Below are positions 36,801-49,931 of a stretch of DNA of 64,000 bases, piece by piece. This DNA is from Ailurus styani. Taxonomy: Eukaryota; Chordata; Mammalia; Carnivora; Ailuridae. The stretch covers positions 1,262,565 through 1,326,564 of the forward strand of contig LNAC01000103.1 in assembly GCA_002007465.1 (NCBI GenBank). Direction: 5' to 3'. How positions within the stretch are numbered: the first letter of the stretch is position 1; every line of letters starts with the position of its first letter. The position numbers and the translations under genes were made by a program. The notes beneath the pieces were generated by a model. The model was not told the DNA's origin. It did not search any database and saw only the letters and a program-made list of their open reading frames with translations.

Positions 36801-37050
36801 AGGGGACAAATGGATGTGGGATACAACTAATACTTCCTGTTATATTTTGCTTCACTAGGCTTTCAGATATTTAAGTGTCCCCTTTTCCCTCATGAAGAGC
36901 AAAACCTGTCTTATCACTAATCCTATTATATTATTAGATCCAGCTTTATTGATATCTGGGTTATGTACAGTTTACCAGGCTTGATGTGGCAGTTTTGTTT
37001 TTTTTTTTAACCTTACCTCCACCAGACTGGAATACTTAAGATGCATACAA
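33871..37050. other. Unique AT-rich sequence
   Basis: About 3.2 kb without a gene or a repeat that I can name. Ordinary poly-T and A-rich tracts only. Confidence 0.45.
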
Positions 37051-37059
37051 GAACCAGTG

Positions 37060-37780
37060 CAAGTGGAGTAATGGGAATTCGCATATACAGCTGATGACAT
37101 GAAAGTGATACAACACAGTGAACAATTCGGTATTATTTAATAAAAATGTCATGTGCCTATTCAACGATTTGGCAATTTTACTACTAGGTGTTTCTTTAAA
37201 AAAAATAAGTGTCAGTGCATTTGCACCAAGGTAAATGTTCAGATATTTTCATATCAAACTTATTTTTAGTAAGAAGGAAAAGGAAGCCTTCCAAATCCTT
37301 GGAATTTGGCTGAGATGCACTGATATGACTGGTTTTTTAAAGCTATAATTTGTTCAGAGTGGTTATGATTCTATTTTGATTGTTCAGTTTTTATGCACCA
37401 CTTGTTATTAAATATTTTGAATATTTTCCCAGGAACTGTCCATCAACAGAACAAAGGAGAAATAAATCATGTATATCCTTATAAAATAGTAAAAGACATC
37501 ACCGAAAACAAATGTACCATGATTACATATATCAATTTGGATAGGTCATAAATGTGTAATATTGGGCCAAAAAAATGAAATGCACTGAAGAAAGCACGTA
37601 GTTTTATATGAATTGTATAAAGTTCAAGCCAAGAAAATGTTATATATATATATACACACATAAATATATATCACATATATATTATTGCATCAGAAAAATG
37701 TCTAAATTGTAAAGCAAATCAAAGGGAGGGTCAACATAAAAATCACAGCTCTGGTTAGAGATTTTTCAAAGTACTATTTA
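37060..37780 (+). mobile_element. Probable old LINE-1 3' fragment
   Basis: Degenerate L1 3' signals: ggcaattttactactaggtg, tttagtaagaaggaaaagga, and tatatgaattgtataaagtt near 37605. Contains an AT/AC-rich run near 37640-37680. Very diverged. Confidence 0.45.
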
Positions 37781-39630
37781 TGTTCAAATTGTCAGCTGAG
37801 CAGTGTGGCCATCAATATTTGTTTTAATATAACTTTTTATATTATAATTATATTCTAACTATAATATTTGTGTGTGATACATTTTGTATATTTCTGAAAG
37901 TGAGAGGATTTCTTGATAAAAACAGATTATCTCTCAACACAGGTTTATTATGTTTTGAGTTATCTGTATATAGATTAAAAATGTGGTTTTCTTATTACAT
38001 CTTCTATATGGATCCTGGTAGTTATCAAGAGATTGCTCTGCTCCTTTGTAAATACCTGACACACTCAACACAAAATCCAGGGAGACTGTGCTGTTAGAAT
38101 GGACTGCATTACCTCTACCCTATGCTCTCTGTCTGCACCTCTGTTCACCCACTGCTGTGATTGCCACAGGGTACAGAAGGGGAACGAATTATGGAGAGGC
38201 ACAAGGATGATTGCTTTCTCATCTTAATTCCCTTTCTGTCAGTCCTGCTTCTGCTGATTTAAAGAGAGAAGGACTTGGGATCAGAGCAAAGGTGAGAACC
38301 TTGACCACATCTAAATTAGAAATTAAATTTAAAATCATGGCCAAAGGTATAAGATGTAACTGCATTAGCAGTTGTGACTGAAGGAGCACTGTGTGTCTCA
38401 TTGGCTAAGAATGCGAGGTTTTTAAAAAATGAAAAGAATCTAAGAGATAGATGAAGTTTAATATGTCCTGATTATTTGCTTCATAAAATATCTGAGAGGA
38501 AAACTAGGAAAAGTAAGTTGTATTGTTTATACATTTTCTGAATTTTAATGTCTTTTACCAAGATTTCAAGACCCCTTGGAAATATGATTCCCTCCAGAGA
38601 ACACAACGTGCAGTACAATATTCTTCTTTGTGAATGTGCGTTAGTGATACAAATATAACTTCGGATAAAATGATCCCTCCTTTCAAAAAATAAGCTCCCT
38701 TGTTTCCTTCTCCTCCACTTCTTTTATTATTACTATCATTGCTATTATTATTAACATTTGACAGTTTTGCTTAATTTTAATACAAAGCAAAAAAGGAACA
38801 CTATAAAAATCAGTCTTTAATGGTGATCAGCTGTAATAAAGTATATGGAGTCATTTGTATAAAACTATATGTAGTAAGTATGTTGAAGAAGGGCCTTGTC
38901 TTCTTTAACAATGATGAAAGTGATTTGTTTTCCTTATGAATTTTAACACTGGAAATTTTTTATTTGGAAATTTCTAGTGATAAGACTATCAATCTGCCTG
39001 ACCTTAATGGGTTTTGTTTGTTTTAGTCTCTGTGTAAGAGCTCAGATATGTCTGTACAGGAAAACAATGCACAGCTATGCAGATATCAGCTCACCACTTC
39101 TTTAATAACCATTTTAGAAACTATTTCATTGAGAAAAGCACTTCCTCACTTCTGAAATATGAAGAAAATACTAAATACGTGAAAATAATTAATTAATGTT
39201 CTATATTCAAAGTTTAGTACACAGAATGATAAAGAAGCCAGAGAAAAAGTGTACCTGGCATAAGCAAAAAAAAAAATCTAAGTTTTATCAGAACATGGAC
39301 ATTTCCCTTAATACTTCTGGTTAAGTTTTTCCACCTGGTTTTTGCTAAGAGAGAATTAGATATAAATGCCAGAATCATGCTGTAGTTTATTAAAAGCTTA
39401 CGCATATATTGTTTTCTTAAACTTGTCCCTACACCACATAAAAGCCCTTCTTTTCTTTAAACATCTAAATATTTGCCTAAGCCACAAACGTGGTCTTTTT
39501 TTCTCACTCTGTTTTCCATTTCTCACTTATAATTAATCATTAGGGGTAACTGATTTTATCACCAAAAGCTGTTTACTGTTCTCCATCTTCCTCCCGCAGT
39601 GTAGTATAGGCCATTAGCTTCTACCCCTCA
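37781..39630. other. Unique sequence
   Basis: No gene or repeat recognised. Confidence 0.45.
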
Positions 39631-39639
39631 ATCACTACG

Positions 39640-40175
39640 AGCTCTTTCAACCTGATCTCTCTCTATCCTTGGGCCCCTCTGACAAATTCTATTCAATTAT
39701 CAGTGATAATCAGTTATAGACATACACCTGATCACACATATTGCTTGGCTTAACAACTTCCCACGAGTTGCAGATTATCCTCTAGGTTAAATAGAAACTC
39801 CTTAATACTGCACACTGGTAGATTCTGCATGTTTTCCTCAAGTATTATTTCTCACTATATGCCATGTACACGTTCATCACTTTGTGTTCCTTCTCCCCGT
39901 TGCCTTCTCTTCTTTCATCTGCTTGACTACTGCTCCTTCTTCACACATCAACTTAGATGTTACCTCTTCCAAAGAACCTACCCTCAATTATTAGGGCATC
40001 AACTATTCCTGCTAGATATTAACTTGCTAACTAAGTACAGTCATATTATAATATACAATAAACAGAAATATAATTATTTATTTGATTAGGTTTTCTCTAA
40101 TTAAATGTTAGGTGTTTGGGAGTAAGAATGATGGCTTTCATCTACATATCCTTGGAAGCTAGAGCAGTGCATGAA
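39640..40175 (+). mobile_element. L2 LINE 3' region
   Basis: A long L2 tract: taaatagaaactccttaata, ttgtgttccttctccccgtt, acacatcaacttagatgtta then cctcttccaaagaacctacc, and a degraded 3' end (atatccttggaagctagagc). Confidence 0.72.
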
Positions 40176-42690
40176 TGATTAATATAAGCTATTGGTTAAA
40201 TTGAGTTGATGTAAGTTGAAATTTAACTTAAAGATAATGACCACTGAGTTTCCTTTCTGTAGAAGAATCTTCCAAAATTTATACTGAAGAATATATGGAC
40301 ATTGAAGGAAGGTAGTGGAAGAAAGCACTTTAGAAAGAAAAGCAACATGAGAAAGATTACAAACTGACTTAGAGCATATAAATATTGGGAATAAGCTTAG
40401 AATGGCTGGAACAGAAAAAAGAGAGAATGGTGTAGAAGCTTGAAAAAGTTGCATATGGTTTTGTGGATACCAAAATTTAAGATATAAAAGATGGATACAT
40501 GAAAGGTAAGATTGAGTAGGTAAGCAAAATCCAGTTGATATGGGGGGTTCATTTCATGCTAATAGAAGAGTTTTGTATTCTATTTTTAGACAGATACGGA
40601 GGTTTTAAAACATGTTCATACAGTGCCAGCAGCCCTGTGGGAGATGTGGAGAGGTTTGAGTGGCGGCATGAAGTACTTAGAACTCCAAAGCCATTTATAA
40701 ATGCCTCCTAGCCTGCATGATGGAAGTCATTATTCCTGAGAGTATTTATTTCTTCACCCCATAGAAATGTTACTTACTAAAAAGCTTTTTATCAAGATTA
40801 ACAATGATAAAAACTAAAATAGATTATCACCATATTTTTTTCAGATGGCTTTGACACAATTTGTTTACCTTAGTTGTTAATAATACTAAAAATAATTTGA
40901 CAATTATAGATCACTTACTTTCTTATGGAAAATATCCTATTTTTTCCCCTGAACTAGCACAAAACTTTGTATTACTGTGCAATCCATATTTATCAAGTTG
41001 CTAATTATGTTAGAAAAGTTTCAAAATTTATTAACTTTGATTTGCTTTCTAATGATTTTTATTTAATAATTATTTTTCTTGCTATATAAGGGAAAATAAA
41101 AGCTTTAAAATCTATTTCTCTGACTCATAGACTTCCTCCAGTGGTTTTTAGTAATGATTTAAGGTCACAAAGATAATTTGCATATTGCTGGGAGGTACAG
41201 AACACTAATCTCAAGGCTAAACGGTATTACCTAACATTTTACAAAAATTTGATAATTATTAATGTTGAATTTATGTGAGGTCTATAGATCTTTATGCTGC
41301 CATTCTATAAATGAGTGACCTGGAGCTTCCTTCCATGATATTCCAAAGGCCGCGCATTCAGTGGAATGGAGCCAAGAGGGAATGTTAGACAATTTTGATG
41401 ACAATCAAAATCACAGGGCAATATGTCCTAACTGACTCCATTAAGAACATTGCCTCAGATCTAATGAATTAAAAAGTGAAACTTTTGTAAAAGCATTTCT
41501 CCTCATACTGAGTGGATAGATTTTTCATTTAAGTTTACTGTCCATATGACAAATTGATCTTGATCAGAGCATCCTGAATAGTATTACATATGTAGAGGTC
41601 AAACATAACATTGAAGAAGAAAACAGCACACACTGAGCTGTGTGCCCAGCACTAAGTAGATGTAGCAGGAAAGGAGGAGGTGATATGTGTTCAATTGGCC
41701 ATCTATTTAACAGTGGAATAAATAATCCATTCTTGATTATTTGAAGGGCAGTGAAGAATTCTGCCTCTCTTGTTAACGTGGTTAATTATACTTTGGATTT
41801 GTTCTTAAGGGAAAAGTAGTTTCTATCTTTTGAAGTTATAATAGAGATAATTGCTGCATGTGATTATACCCTCAGTAAATATCTGTTGAGTAAATTAATG
41901 GAAAAAGAGAACTAATTTAAGAATAGAGTATAAATAGCAATATTTAAATTTCTGCCTGTCCTTACCAACCAAAAACAAAGCAGAACAAAACAAATAACCC
42001 AAGGTTTTAATTCAGCTTACCTAAACTATAACAATAATATCGACATCTTTCACAAATTTGTCAAAATTATAAAATAAAACCTCAGGATGAAATCAAACTG
42101 GCCAACTTGATAAAATATTATGTTTGGAGTTTAACCACATTAATTTGAAAACACTGATTACCAAGATAAATAATTAAATTTTATAAAGTCAAAATGAAAG
42201 ATTTACTTGGGCACAGTCTTGGAAAAGAAACTAAAAGAATATAAAGAATAATAGTAAGCTTTCTTCCCATGTGGCAATTATGTATCAATAACATCATTTA
42301 ACTAACTAAACAATGCTGAGAGAAGAATATTATTACTCATTTCTGCAAAGGAGGAGACCTCAGGTGAAAACTTTGAAGTCTCTCAATATCACATAGTTTC
42401 TTTTCTACATTTCATGGTCTTCAAGCCAGCCTCACTAAATGCACTTTGTTTTCTCTAAAACTTCATGATTCATTTTCAAATTTTCAAAAAATTTTGTAGA
42501 TTTTTAAATAGCAAATCCTTCATTCAAAACAATCATTTCCTTCTTCTCCCACCTCTATTCACTTAGTTCATGATTAATTTTTAAGTCCCCATTCTGTGCT
42601 AGAAACTGTAATTCTCTCTCACCAGGAATGTCTTAGTTGAGTATTTCTTCAGTTCAAAAGCATTCCCTGATGTCCCGAATATAAAATGAT
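40176..42690. other. Mostly unique sequence
   Basis: No gene. Possible MIR or L2 scraps near 41866-41905 (ctcagtaaatatctgttgag) and 42290-42415. 40500-40630 may be another old repeat, but none can be classified with confidence. Confidence 0.4.
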
Positions 42691-42699
42691 AGCCTGTCT

Positions 42700-43170
42700 A
42701 TATCACAGAATGCCAAAATACAGACTGCAATATCCAGCCCAATGCCTGTTTGCACAAGCCCTGCACTAAAAGTGTTTCTTGAAAAAATTTAAATGGACGA
42801 AAAAGTTAAAAGAAGAATAATTCTTTTTGTGCAAAATGAACATTATATGAAATTCAAATTTTAGTGTCCATATGTACTGGAACACAACCATAATAACCAT
42901 TTATTAATAAACTTTTTAAAAAAGATTTTATTTATTTGACACACAGAGAGAGAGATCACAAGTAGGCAGAGAGGCAGGCAGAGGAAGAGGGGGAAGCAGG
43001 CTCCCTGCTGAGTAGGGAGCCCGATGCGGGCCTCGATCCCAGGACCCTGAGATCATGACCTGAGCCGAAGGCAGAGGCTTAACCCACTGAGCCACCCAGG
43101 TGCCCCTATTAATATACTTTTAATAAACATTGGAATATTCCTAGCTGCTCATAAATAGCCATCAAAGGCA
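42700..43170. mobile_element. Old DNA-transposon fragment (hAT-like), split by a SINE
   Basis: Segments cagactgcaatatccagccc, atgcctgtttgcacaagccc, tatgaaattcaaattttagt and gtactggaacacaaccataa match an abundant old mammalian element I recall as hAT-type. The family name is not certain. It is interrupted by the SINE at 42917-43106. Confidence 0.5.
42917..43106 (-). mobile_element. SINEC SINE
   Basis: Complete reverse SINE. Target-site duplication tattaataaactttt (42902-42916) and tattaatatactttt (43107-43121), one mismatch. Confidence 0.96.
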
Positions 43171-43667
43171 TGTCTAATTTCCTGCCTGACACCAGTGGTA
43201 TCAGTTTCACCATTAAGAAGCAATAAGGAAGAGCAAGAGTAATTTCAGGGATTTAAAAAACTCCTATCAATGAAGATCATCATTATAAATAAATAAAAGT
43301 AGATGAAAGGTGTGGTTAGTATAAAAAATGAGTCTATGATGAAAAAAGTCAGGGAATTATTAAAGAGTCCATGTTCATTAAAACAAAGAAAAGTACATAA
43401 ACAATATGTAAACTCTTAGAAGATAAAGGGGATATTGCAAGGAAGGATATAGTGTGTGTGTTGTTGCAAATACATCATTTACTTTTTGTCTCACAAGCTC
43501 ATGATTATACTAATAAAGGAATCTACTTAAACAAAATTTAACTTAATTGTTTTCTTGTATAAATTTTTACATTTAAGTTTTGTTATTTGAGATAAGACTT
43601 TATTCTCTTGAAGACAGATCATTAATTTGAATCATTGTATATTCTAAAATACATAAGCAAAAAACTT
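43171..43667. other. Unique AT-rich sequence
   Basis: No gene or repeat recognised. Confidence 0.45.
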
Positions 43668-43677
43668 AAACATTAAG

Positions 43678-44239
43678 GTACAATGCTTAGTGAAATAATT
43701 CAATCAGAGAAAGATAAATGCCATATGATTTCACTCTTATGTGGAATTTAAGAAAAAAACCAAATGAACAAATGAAGCGATAAAAGAGGTAAGGAAAAAA
43801 CTCTTCCAACTTTAAAGATCTTAAATATAGAGACCAAACTGGTGGTTGCCAGATAGGAGGTGGGTGGAGGGATGGGTGAAACAGGTCAAGGGGATTAAGA
43901 GTACACTTATCATGATGAGCACTGAGTAACGTATAGAATTGTTTTTGTTTTTGTTTTTGTTTTTAAGATTTCATTCATCTATTTGACACAGAGAGAGAGA
44001 TTACAAGTAGGCAGAGAGGCAGGCAGAGAGACAGGGAGAAGAGGAAGCAGGCTCCCTGCTGAGCAGAGAGCCCGATGCAGGGCCTCAATCCCAGGACGCT
44101 GAGATCATGACCTGAGCCGAAAGCAGAGGCTTTAACCCACTGAGCCACCCAGGTGCCCTAGAATTGTTGAATCATTATATTGCACACCTGAAACTAATAT
44201 AACACTGTATGTTAATTCTACCTGAATTAAAAAAGAAAC
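43678..44239 (+). mobile_element. 5'-truncated young LINE-1 3' end, split by a SINE
   Basis: Carnivore L1 3' end: agtgaaataattcaatcaga, atgatttcactcttatgtgg, ctggtggttgccagatagga, atcatgatgagcactgagta, then cacctgaaactaatataaca after the SINE. Perfect 10-bp target-site duplication aaacattaag (43668-43677 and 44240-44249). Without the SINE it is about 340 bp, close to the L1 fragment at 28555-28886. Confidence 0.9.
43944..44158 (-). mobile_element. SINEC SINE inside LINE-1
   Basis: Complete reverse SINE with a (TTTTTG)n tail on its left. Perfect 10-bp target-site duplication tagaattgtt (43934-43943 and 44159-44168). Inserted in the LINE-1 3' UTR, so younger than it. Confidence 0.96.
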
Positions 44240-44249
44240 AAACATTAAG

Positions 44250-47200
44250 AATAGTTTCAATTTAATTCCAAAATACTACATTTATCAAAATACTGGACTT
44301 GTATATTTTTTATATCATCAATTTAAATATATTATTTTAATTTTCTAGTTCAGTGTTTTTATATACTGTAGAGGTTTCGTATATGATAGCTTTTCTATAG
44401 GAGCATTTAATGATGGAGAGTAGTGAATCCAAATTTTAGTCTGTGACTAGCAGAAGAATTTTAACTACTTCAATTTCTAATATCCAGTAGCTTATGTGTA
44501 ATCCCTGATTGTATCTCCAGGTTTTTAATATTCCTCACTCCAAAAGACCTTGATCATAGTAATTTCCAAGTTCTGCTTATAAGGTGAGATTTCTTTTTTT
44601 AATTTAATACTTTAGAACTCATCTATAATTCAGAATAATGCATGACTGATTAAATAAATAAATCTAAATAACTTATTGCCAGAAAGGTGGAAATCAAAAT
44701 GTTTTTGAAAATAATTTTAAAATTAATATATTTTTCTGACTAGGAGTTTTTTTTGGAAAAGAGGACCAAAAAAATGTGCCCTCAGCTGAAATACAGGTCA
44801 TTGGATAGTATCCACATTTTTACTATGTGTTGATTACATTGTATCTTCCTTTCAAAATATCTTCCTGCTGTTTCTATGGAGATGGTTTAATCTGTATTGA
44901 ACTGAATAGAGGATGATTAGTGTGCCCAGCATGATAAAAACAGACACTATCTTCTTGCTTCGCCCTAATTGATTAGATTGGGTCTGGTTAGAATTTTCCC
45001 TTAGTGTTAGGATATTTCCTGACTTTAGAGCATGGCCCTTACTACTGAAACACAGGATATTTGGAGTCAAAAATGAATGCCTAAGATGCTCAGTGATGTT
45101 TCCACTCAGGATAGACCGAACCCCAGCATGTTGAAGGAATGCATAACTACTGACATTTCCATTTTGCTTTAAACATTACACTCTTCAAAACCTTGAATAT
45201 GGCATGCTGTAAAATTAAAGGAGTAATTTGTAATAAGGTTAAAAAAAAAAGATCTTAAACGTCTCTTCTTTCACCTGCCCAGACCAACTCTTGGTCAAAA
45301 ACATACACGAAACCCTCCTGAAGACATCCGGGGTCAAATTTTGGAATAGCCTCCTATTTTCTAGTAATATATTTTGCAAATTACAACTGCGTTTGAAAAC
45401 TGAACTCCAATTGTTGTGTCCTCAGCTCAGAAAAACTATCTCTATCTCTGCTTGACTTAAGTTCTTTGGCCACAGTTCTGAGTTCATTAATGTTGAAAGC
45501 AAGACTGAAGGTAAGGCTCTCCTTATTTGTCTCCCTTTTATCAAGTTTCAGAGTTATACACTAACTGCTTTCCTATGCCTAAAAAAGATTTGCCTTACAT
45601 ATTTGTTCCAGTTTTATAGTTATTTACTGTGTTAGAGTAAGTCCAGCATGAGTGTCTCCAATACGCTCTGAAGCAAAATTGTCATTAACTAGAATGTTAT
45701 CTTACTTTTTACAACCTAGTTTTACGCCTAATAATTCCACTGTGTAGTCTTCATTTTAATATTTCAATCTCAAAATTGATATAAAAGTTTTGATTTCATC
45801 TTATCCTAAAACGACAAAGAAATAGATCTATCTATTCAGGACTGTACAAAAGTATATATTCAAATGTATTATATCTATTCATTTCCAAGTAATTATTTTA
45901 TTCAAAATTTTGTTTTACATTTCTGCTTTTAGTGTTCTTTTATGAGAATGTGGCACTTAATATTTTGGTTTCTAAAATTTACAGTTGTTTTTATAATGGG
46001 TTAATGTTTGGTAGCTTTTGTATGTATTTTATGACTGCTTGAAAATAATTGTTTTTATTGTTTTAGGGTACAAAGCTTATATATAATTATATTTAGGTCA
46101 TTATCTTTGTTTTGTAGTCTAGTTTATCTTTCAAATTTGGAAATACCTGTGCTAACATTTACTTTTGGATTTCTGCAAATGTACACTTTATCTATCAATC
46201 TATCTATTATCTAACATTTCTTTATTAGTTTTGTACCTTTAACAGGTGTTATACGCATTTTCCTCTAATTCTATTTTTTCTACTAGTAATTTAAGAAATT
46301 CTATTTCTTAAATAGAATTTAATAGATAAAATCAATACCTAAGAGCAAACACTGTTGAGCATTACTCTTACATTTGCTTTTCTGAATGAGACTTATTGAC
46401 AATGACATTACATGGGAAGTTCCCACTCATAGGAATCTGTTTCTACACCCTATTGCTAATTTCTCTGAAGGTTTGAAATAAAGCATTTCATTTAAACCGG
46501 TAATATTCACTTGCACCATTTTAACAATTATTCTTGTTCATAGAACTACTAATAGTGATTTAACTATTCAAAGCACATGTCTTAGTATGCATCTTACCCT
46601 TTCCGGTACATTGCTTCTTTGTCTTGGATTCTTTTGTCAGTAACCAAAATGAAGAAAGATGGCAGAGATTAGATAGTTGTAATAGGTTCTGCCCAATTTA
46701 TAAATATAATTTTTAACTCAAAAAACACAAGCCATAAAACCTATCTTGCTTTTCAGATTTAGCTTAAAATAACTTCTTCTCCCCCCTCTTTCTTTCTCTC
46801 CCTCCCCACTCCCCTCACATAGAGACTCACACAGTATAGCTATTAATGAATAATAGCTCATAGCTTGAAAACTAAAATGGAATTGTATTCTTTTTTAAGA
46901 GTTCATATTAAATATATAAAATAAATGTAATGTATTATATACCTTAGAAAGATTATAACAGATTGTTCTTTCTATGTAAATTGTGTGTGATACATGCAAA
47001 AAAGTTTTTAATGACAATTTCACTTGTTCATTTTCTGCAAATTTTCATATGGTACTTTGTGTTCCCTAGTAATAAATTTCTTCTCAAGTAATTGAAGTTA
47101 TTTATATACAGCGTTTTCATAAGCAGTGACTTCATTATTCTTGATTCATATGGGAAGATGAGAAATGTGCACTATGACGATAGGTAGAAACAAAATAATT

Positions 47201-47853
47201 AACGCTAAAATGAATTATGCCAAACATCAACGTCATATTAACATGTTTTATCTATACTCCAACTTAGTCAAATTACTATTGTAAATAATTCACAGAGCAG
47301 TAATTTAACACCTTATAAATCTTTTTTAAAAAAGATATGACATTTAAGTCTTTTGCACATCTGTAAAACAACTTGTTAGACTACTACAAATCTAAGTGAC
47401 AACACATAATTTAGTATTCCAATCACAACATACATGTTTAGGGTATTGTTTTCCAAATAAAGTTGAGATAAAATTGAATAAAACCTCATATTCATTATCA
47501 ATGTGAAAGAGCCCACAAATCAAATTCTTCCAAAACATGTTCTCCATGGTTGGTTGACTATTTTCTTCCTGTCACAGAACAAATGGAAATAGATTCATTT
47601 TGTTACACTGGATGCCTGGAGGTAAATACATGTCTATGACATTTTAGAACTGGCGTTTTTTTCTGTAAATGTGAAATTCCCCGTGATTTATAAGACAAAA
47701 ATATAATCTTATCATTTTTGATTATCTATTTCCCTTAAAGTTGATTTATCTTCATATTTTAAAATATATTTTATTGCAAATTTTGTACCAATAGATATGG
47801 ATTTGAATTATATATTATATTAAAAGAAAGTTAAATTTTGGCTGCTGAAGAAG
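44250..47853. other. Unique AT-rich sequence
   Basis: About 3.6 kb with no gene or named repeat. A pyrimidine-rich tract at 46775-46820. Confidence 0.45.
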
Positions 47854-47861
47854 ACTATTAA

Positions 47862-48054
47862 GGGACACCTGGATGGCTCAGTCGGTTAAGTGTCCAACGT
47901 TGATTTTGGCTCAGGTCATAATTTCAGGGTCTGAGATGGAGCAGCAGGACAGGCTGTATGCTCAGGGGGCATCTGCTTGGGAGGCTCTCTCCTTCTCCCT
48001 CTGCCCCTTCCCACTGTGCTCTCTCTCCAAAATAAATAAAAATCTTAAAAAAAA
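47862..48054 (+). mobile_element. Older-subfamily SINEC SINE
   Basis: Head GGGACACCTGGATGGCTCAG followed by a TTGATTTTGGCTCAGGTCAT segment and CATCTGCTTGGGAGGCTCTC, typical of the older carnivore-wide subfamily. The majority of copies here instead have GGGTTAAAGCCTCTGCC. Short target-site duplication actattaa / actactaa. Confidence 0.92.
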
Positions 48055-49105
48055 ACTACTAAAGAACTATAACACAGAAAATATGATTAAAATGCAACTT
48101 ATAAGGTGTCTATTTTTAATATCATAAAATTGCTGTTTTTTAATACAAAATATGAAACTAAATGTAATAAGATTATTTCTAGGAGGTGAAATTTATTTTA
48201 TGGAATATTTACAATTAAATAGAAGATTTTTGTAGCAGAGGATGGTGTTTTCCCTCTTGTTATATAGAATTTCACATTCTATGTAGGGAAATAGATTTAT
48301 TTAGCTACTTATGTTTTTGAAAAATGATCTCTTCTAAGATTTTAGTAATATTTATAAAAGGGATATTTTCCACTATAAAACTCTTTCCATGGGCAGGCAA
48401 AAAGATCTCTGTCATACCCTTCATTTTTAATATAGTTTATATGACCACCTTGCAGTATCTTCTAATTCAAGCATGTGTTTTATCTTAGGAATTCAGAACT
48501 TAAAGCTAGTGGTTCAAACATTAAATTTGTAGTAAATACCATTGATATAGAAAAGTCAATGTTATGATCAATTTGTAATTTTAAAAAATTTGAATAATTT
48601 AATCTATTAAGCTCTGTATAGGTTTAAAGTGAATTAATACATTTAAAAAATATTTTTTAAAGCTACACATTAACAATAGTGATCAAGTTGTCTTGGTTGT
48701 GAATGAGGTGAACATAAAATATAGCAATAGTACAACTGCATTGAGGGAAAACCAGCGCACTCACTTTTGGACCTACGAAATTTGGTTACTAGTCTTAGGA
48801 TGGCTTTAGGTAGTATATTAAATTCGCTGGGTCTCTTTTCACAGTGTTGAATGAAAGCATTGAACATATCATCTCTAGTTTCTTCTTAGTGCCAATATTT
48901 TATATATTTTTTTATTTTGGAAAGTAATTTATTTATTAATAATTACAATGATTTAGACATATAAAAGATATTCTAGAGTAAGTGACTCACATTTCAATTT
49001 GCTTATAACCTCAATGACAAAAGAGGGAAAACACGTTGTTAGCATAGGATTAGTTCATGTCCATTTGTCTGGTACAGTGTTACCAGATAAATCTTGGCAT
49101 TAGAA
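48055..49105. other. Unique AT-rich sequence
   Basis: No gene or repeat recognised. Confidence 0.45.
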
Positions 49106-49116
49106 AAAACCGTTTG

Positions 49117-49140
49117 AAAAAAAAAAAAAGAAAGAAAAAA
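49117..49140 (+). mobile_element. Possible tail-only retroinsertion
   Basis: An A-rich run lies between two copies of the target sequence aaaaccgtttg (about 49106-49116 and 49137-49147). The arrangement is that of a retroinsertion truncated to its poly(A) tail. Slippage in an A run cannot be excluded. Confidence 0.5.
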
Positions 49141-49147
49141 CCGTTTG

Positions 49148-49340
49148 GGGGCACCTGGGTGACTCAGTAGGTTAAAGCCTCTGCCTTCGGCTCAGGTCAT
49201 GATCTCAGGGTCCTGGGATCAAGCCCCGCATTGGGCTCTCTGCTCAGCTGGGAGCCTGCTTCCTCCCTCTCTCTCTGCCTACTTTGATCTGCTCTCTCTC
49301 TCTGTATCAAATAAACAAATAAAATCTTAAAAAAAAAAAG
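49148..49340 (+). mobile_element. SINEC SINE (serial insertion, first full copy)
   Basis: Complete young SINE preceded by aaaaccgtttg and followed by an A-rich tail leading into aaaagccgtttg. Confidence 0.95.
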
Positions 49341-49362
49341 AAAACAAGAAAAAGCCGTTTGG

Positions 49363-49562
49363 GGGGTGCCTGGGTGGCTCAGTCGTTAAGTGTCTGCTTC
49401 AGCTCGGGTCAGATCCCAGGGTCCTGGGATAGAGCCCCGCATTGGACTCCCTGCTCAGTGGGGAGCCTGCTTATCCCTCTCTCACTCCCCCTGCTTGTGT
49501 TCCCTCTCTCACTGGATCTCCCTCTGTCAAATAAAAAAATAAAATCTTAAAAATAAAAAGAG
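49363..49562 (+). mobile_element. SINEC SINE (serial insertion, second full copy)
   Basis: A SINE of another subfamily (AGTCGTTAAGTGTCTGCTTC), preceded by aaaagccgtttgg and followed by aaaaaccatttgg (49564-49576). Same target motif and orientation as the copy before it. Confidence 0.95.
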
Positions 49563-49576
49563 AAAAAACCATTTGG

Positions 49577-49920
49577 TAAAGAGCTTTTTAAAAATGGAAT
49601 ACAAAGGCATATTAATAGAAGAATTCATTTCTATAATTGGACACTCCCCGAACTGAAGAATATAAAAGGTTTTTTTAAGATAAGAAGAGGGAAAGGGTTG
49701 AGGGAATTAGAACAAGAATATGAACAAGAAGATAAATATTTAAGGCGATACTCATCTTGTTCTAATAAGTTCAACAATCAGATTCTAATAAGATTCTTGC
49801 AAGACTTGCCATAGTCTGCAGAATGCAATATGCTTTGGAATATTAAAGGCAGAATAGATATTATAACATTTATTTAGTAATGATCTTTTCCATAAGACTT
49901 ACTATTCAGAGAAGTAGAAC
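49577..49920. other. Unique sequence
   Basis: No gene or repeat recognised. Confidence 0.45.
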
Positions 49921-49931
49921 TTATAACCCTA

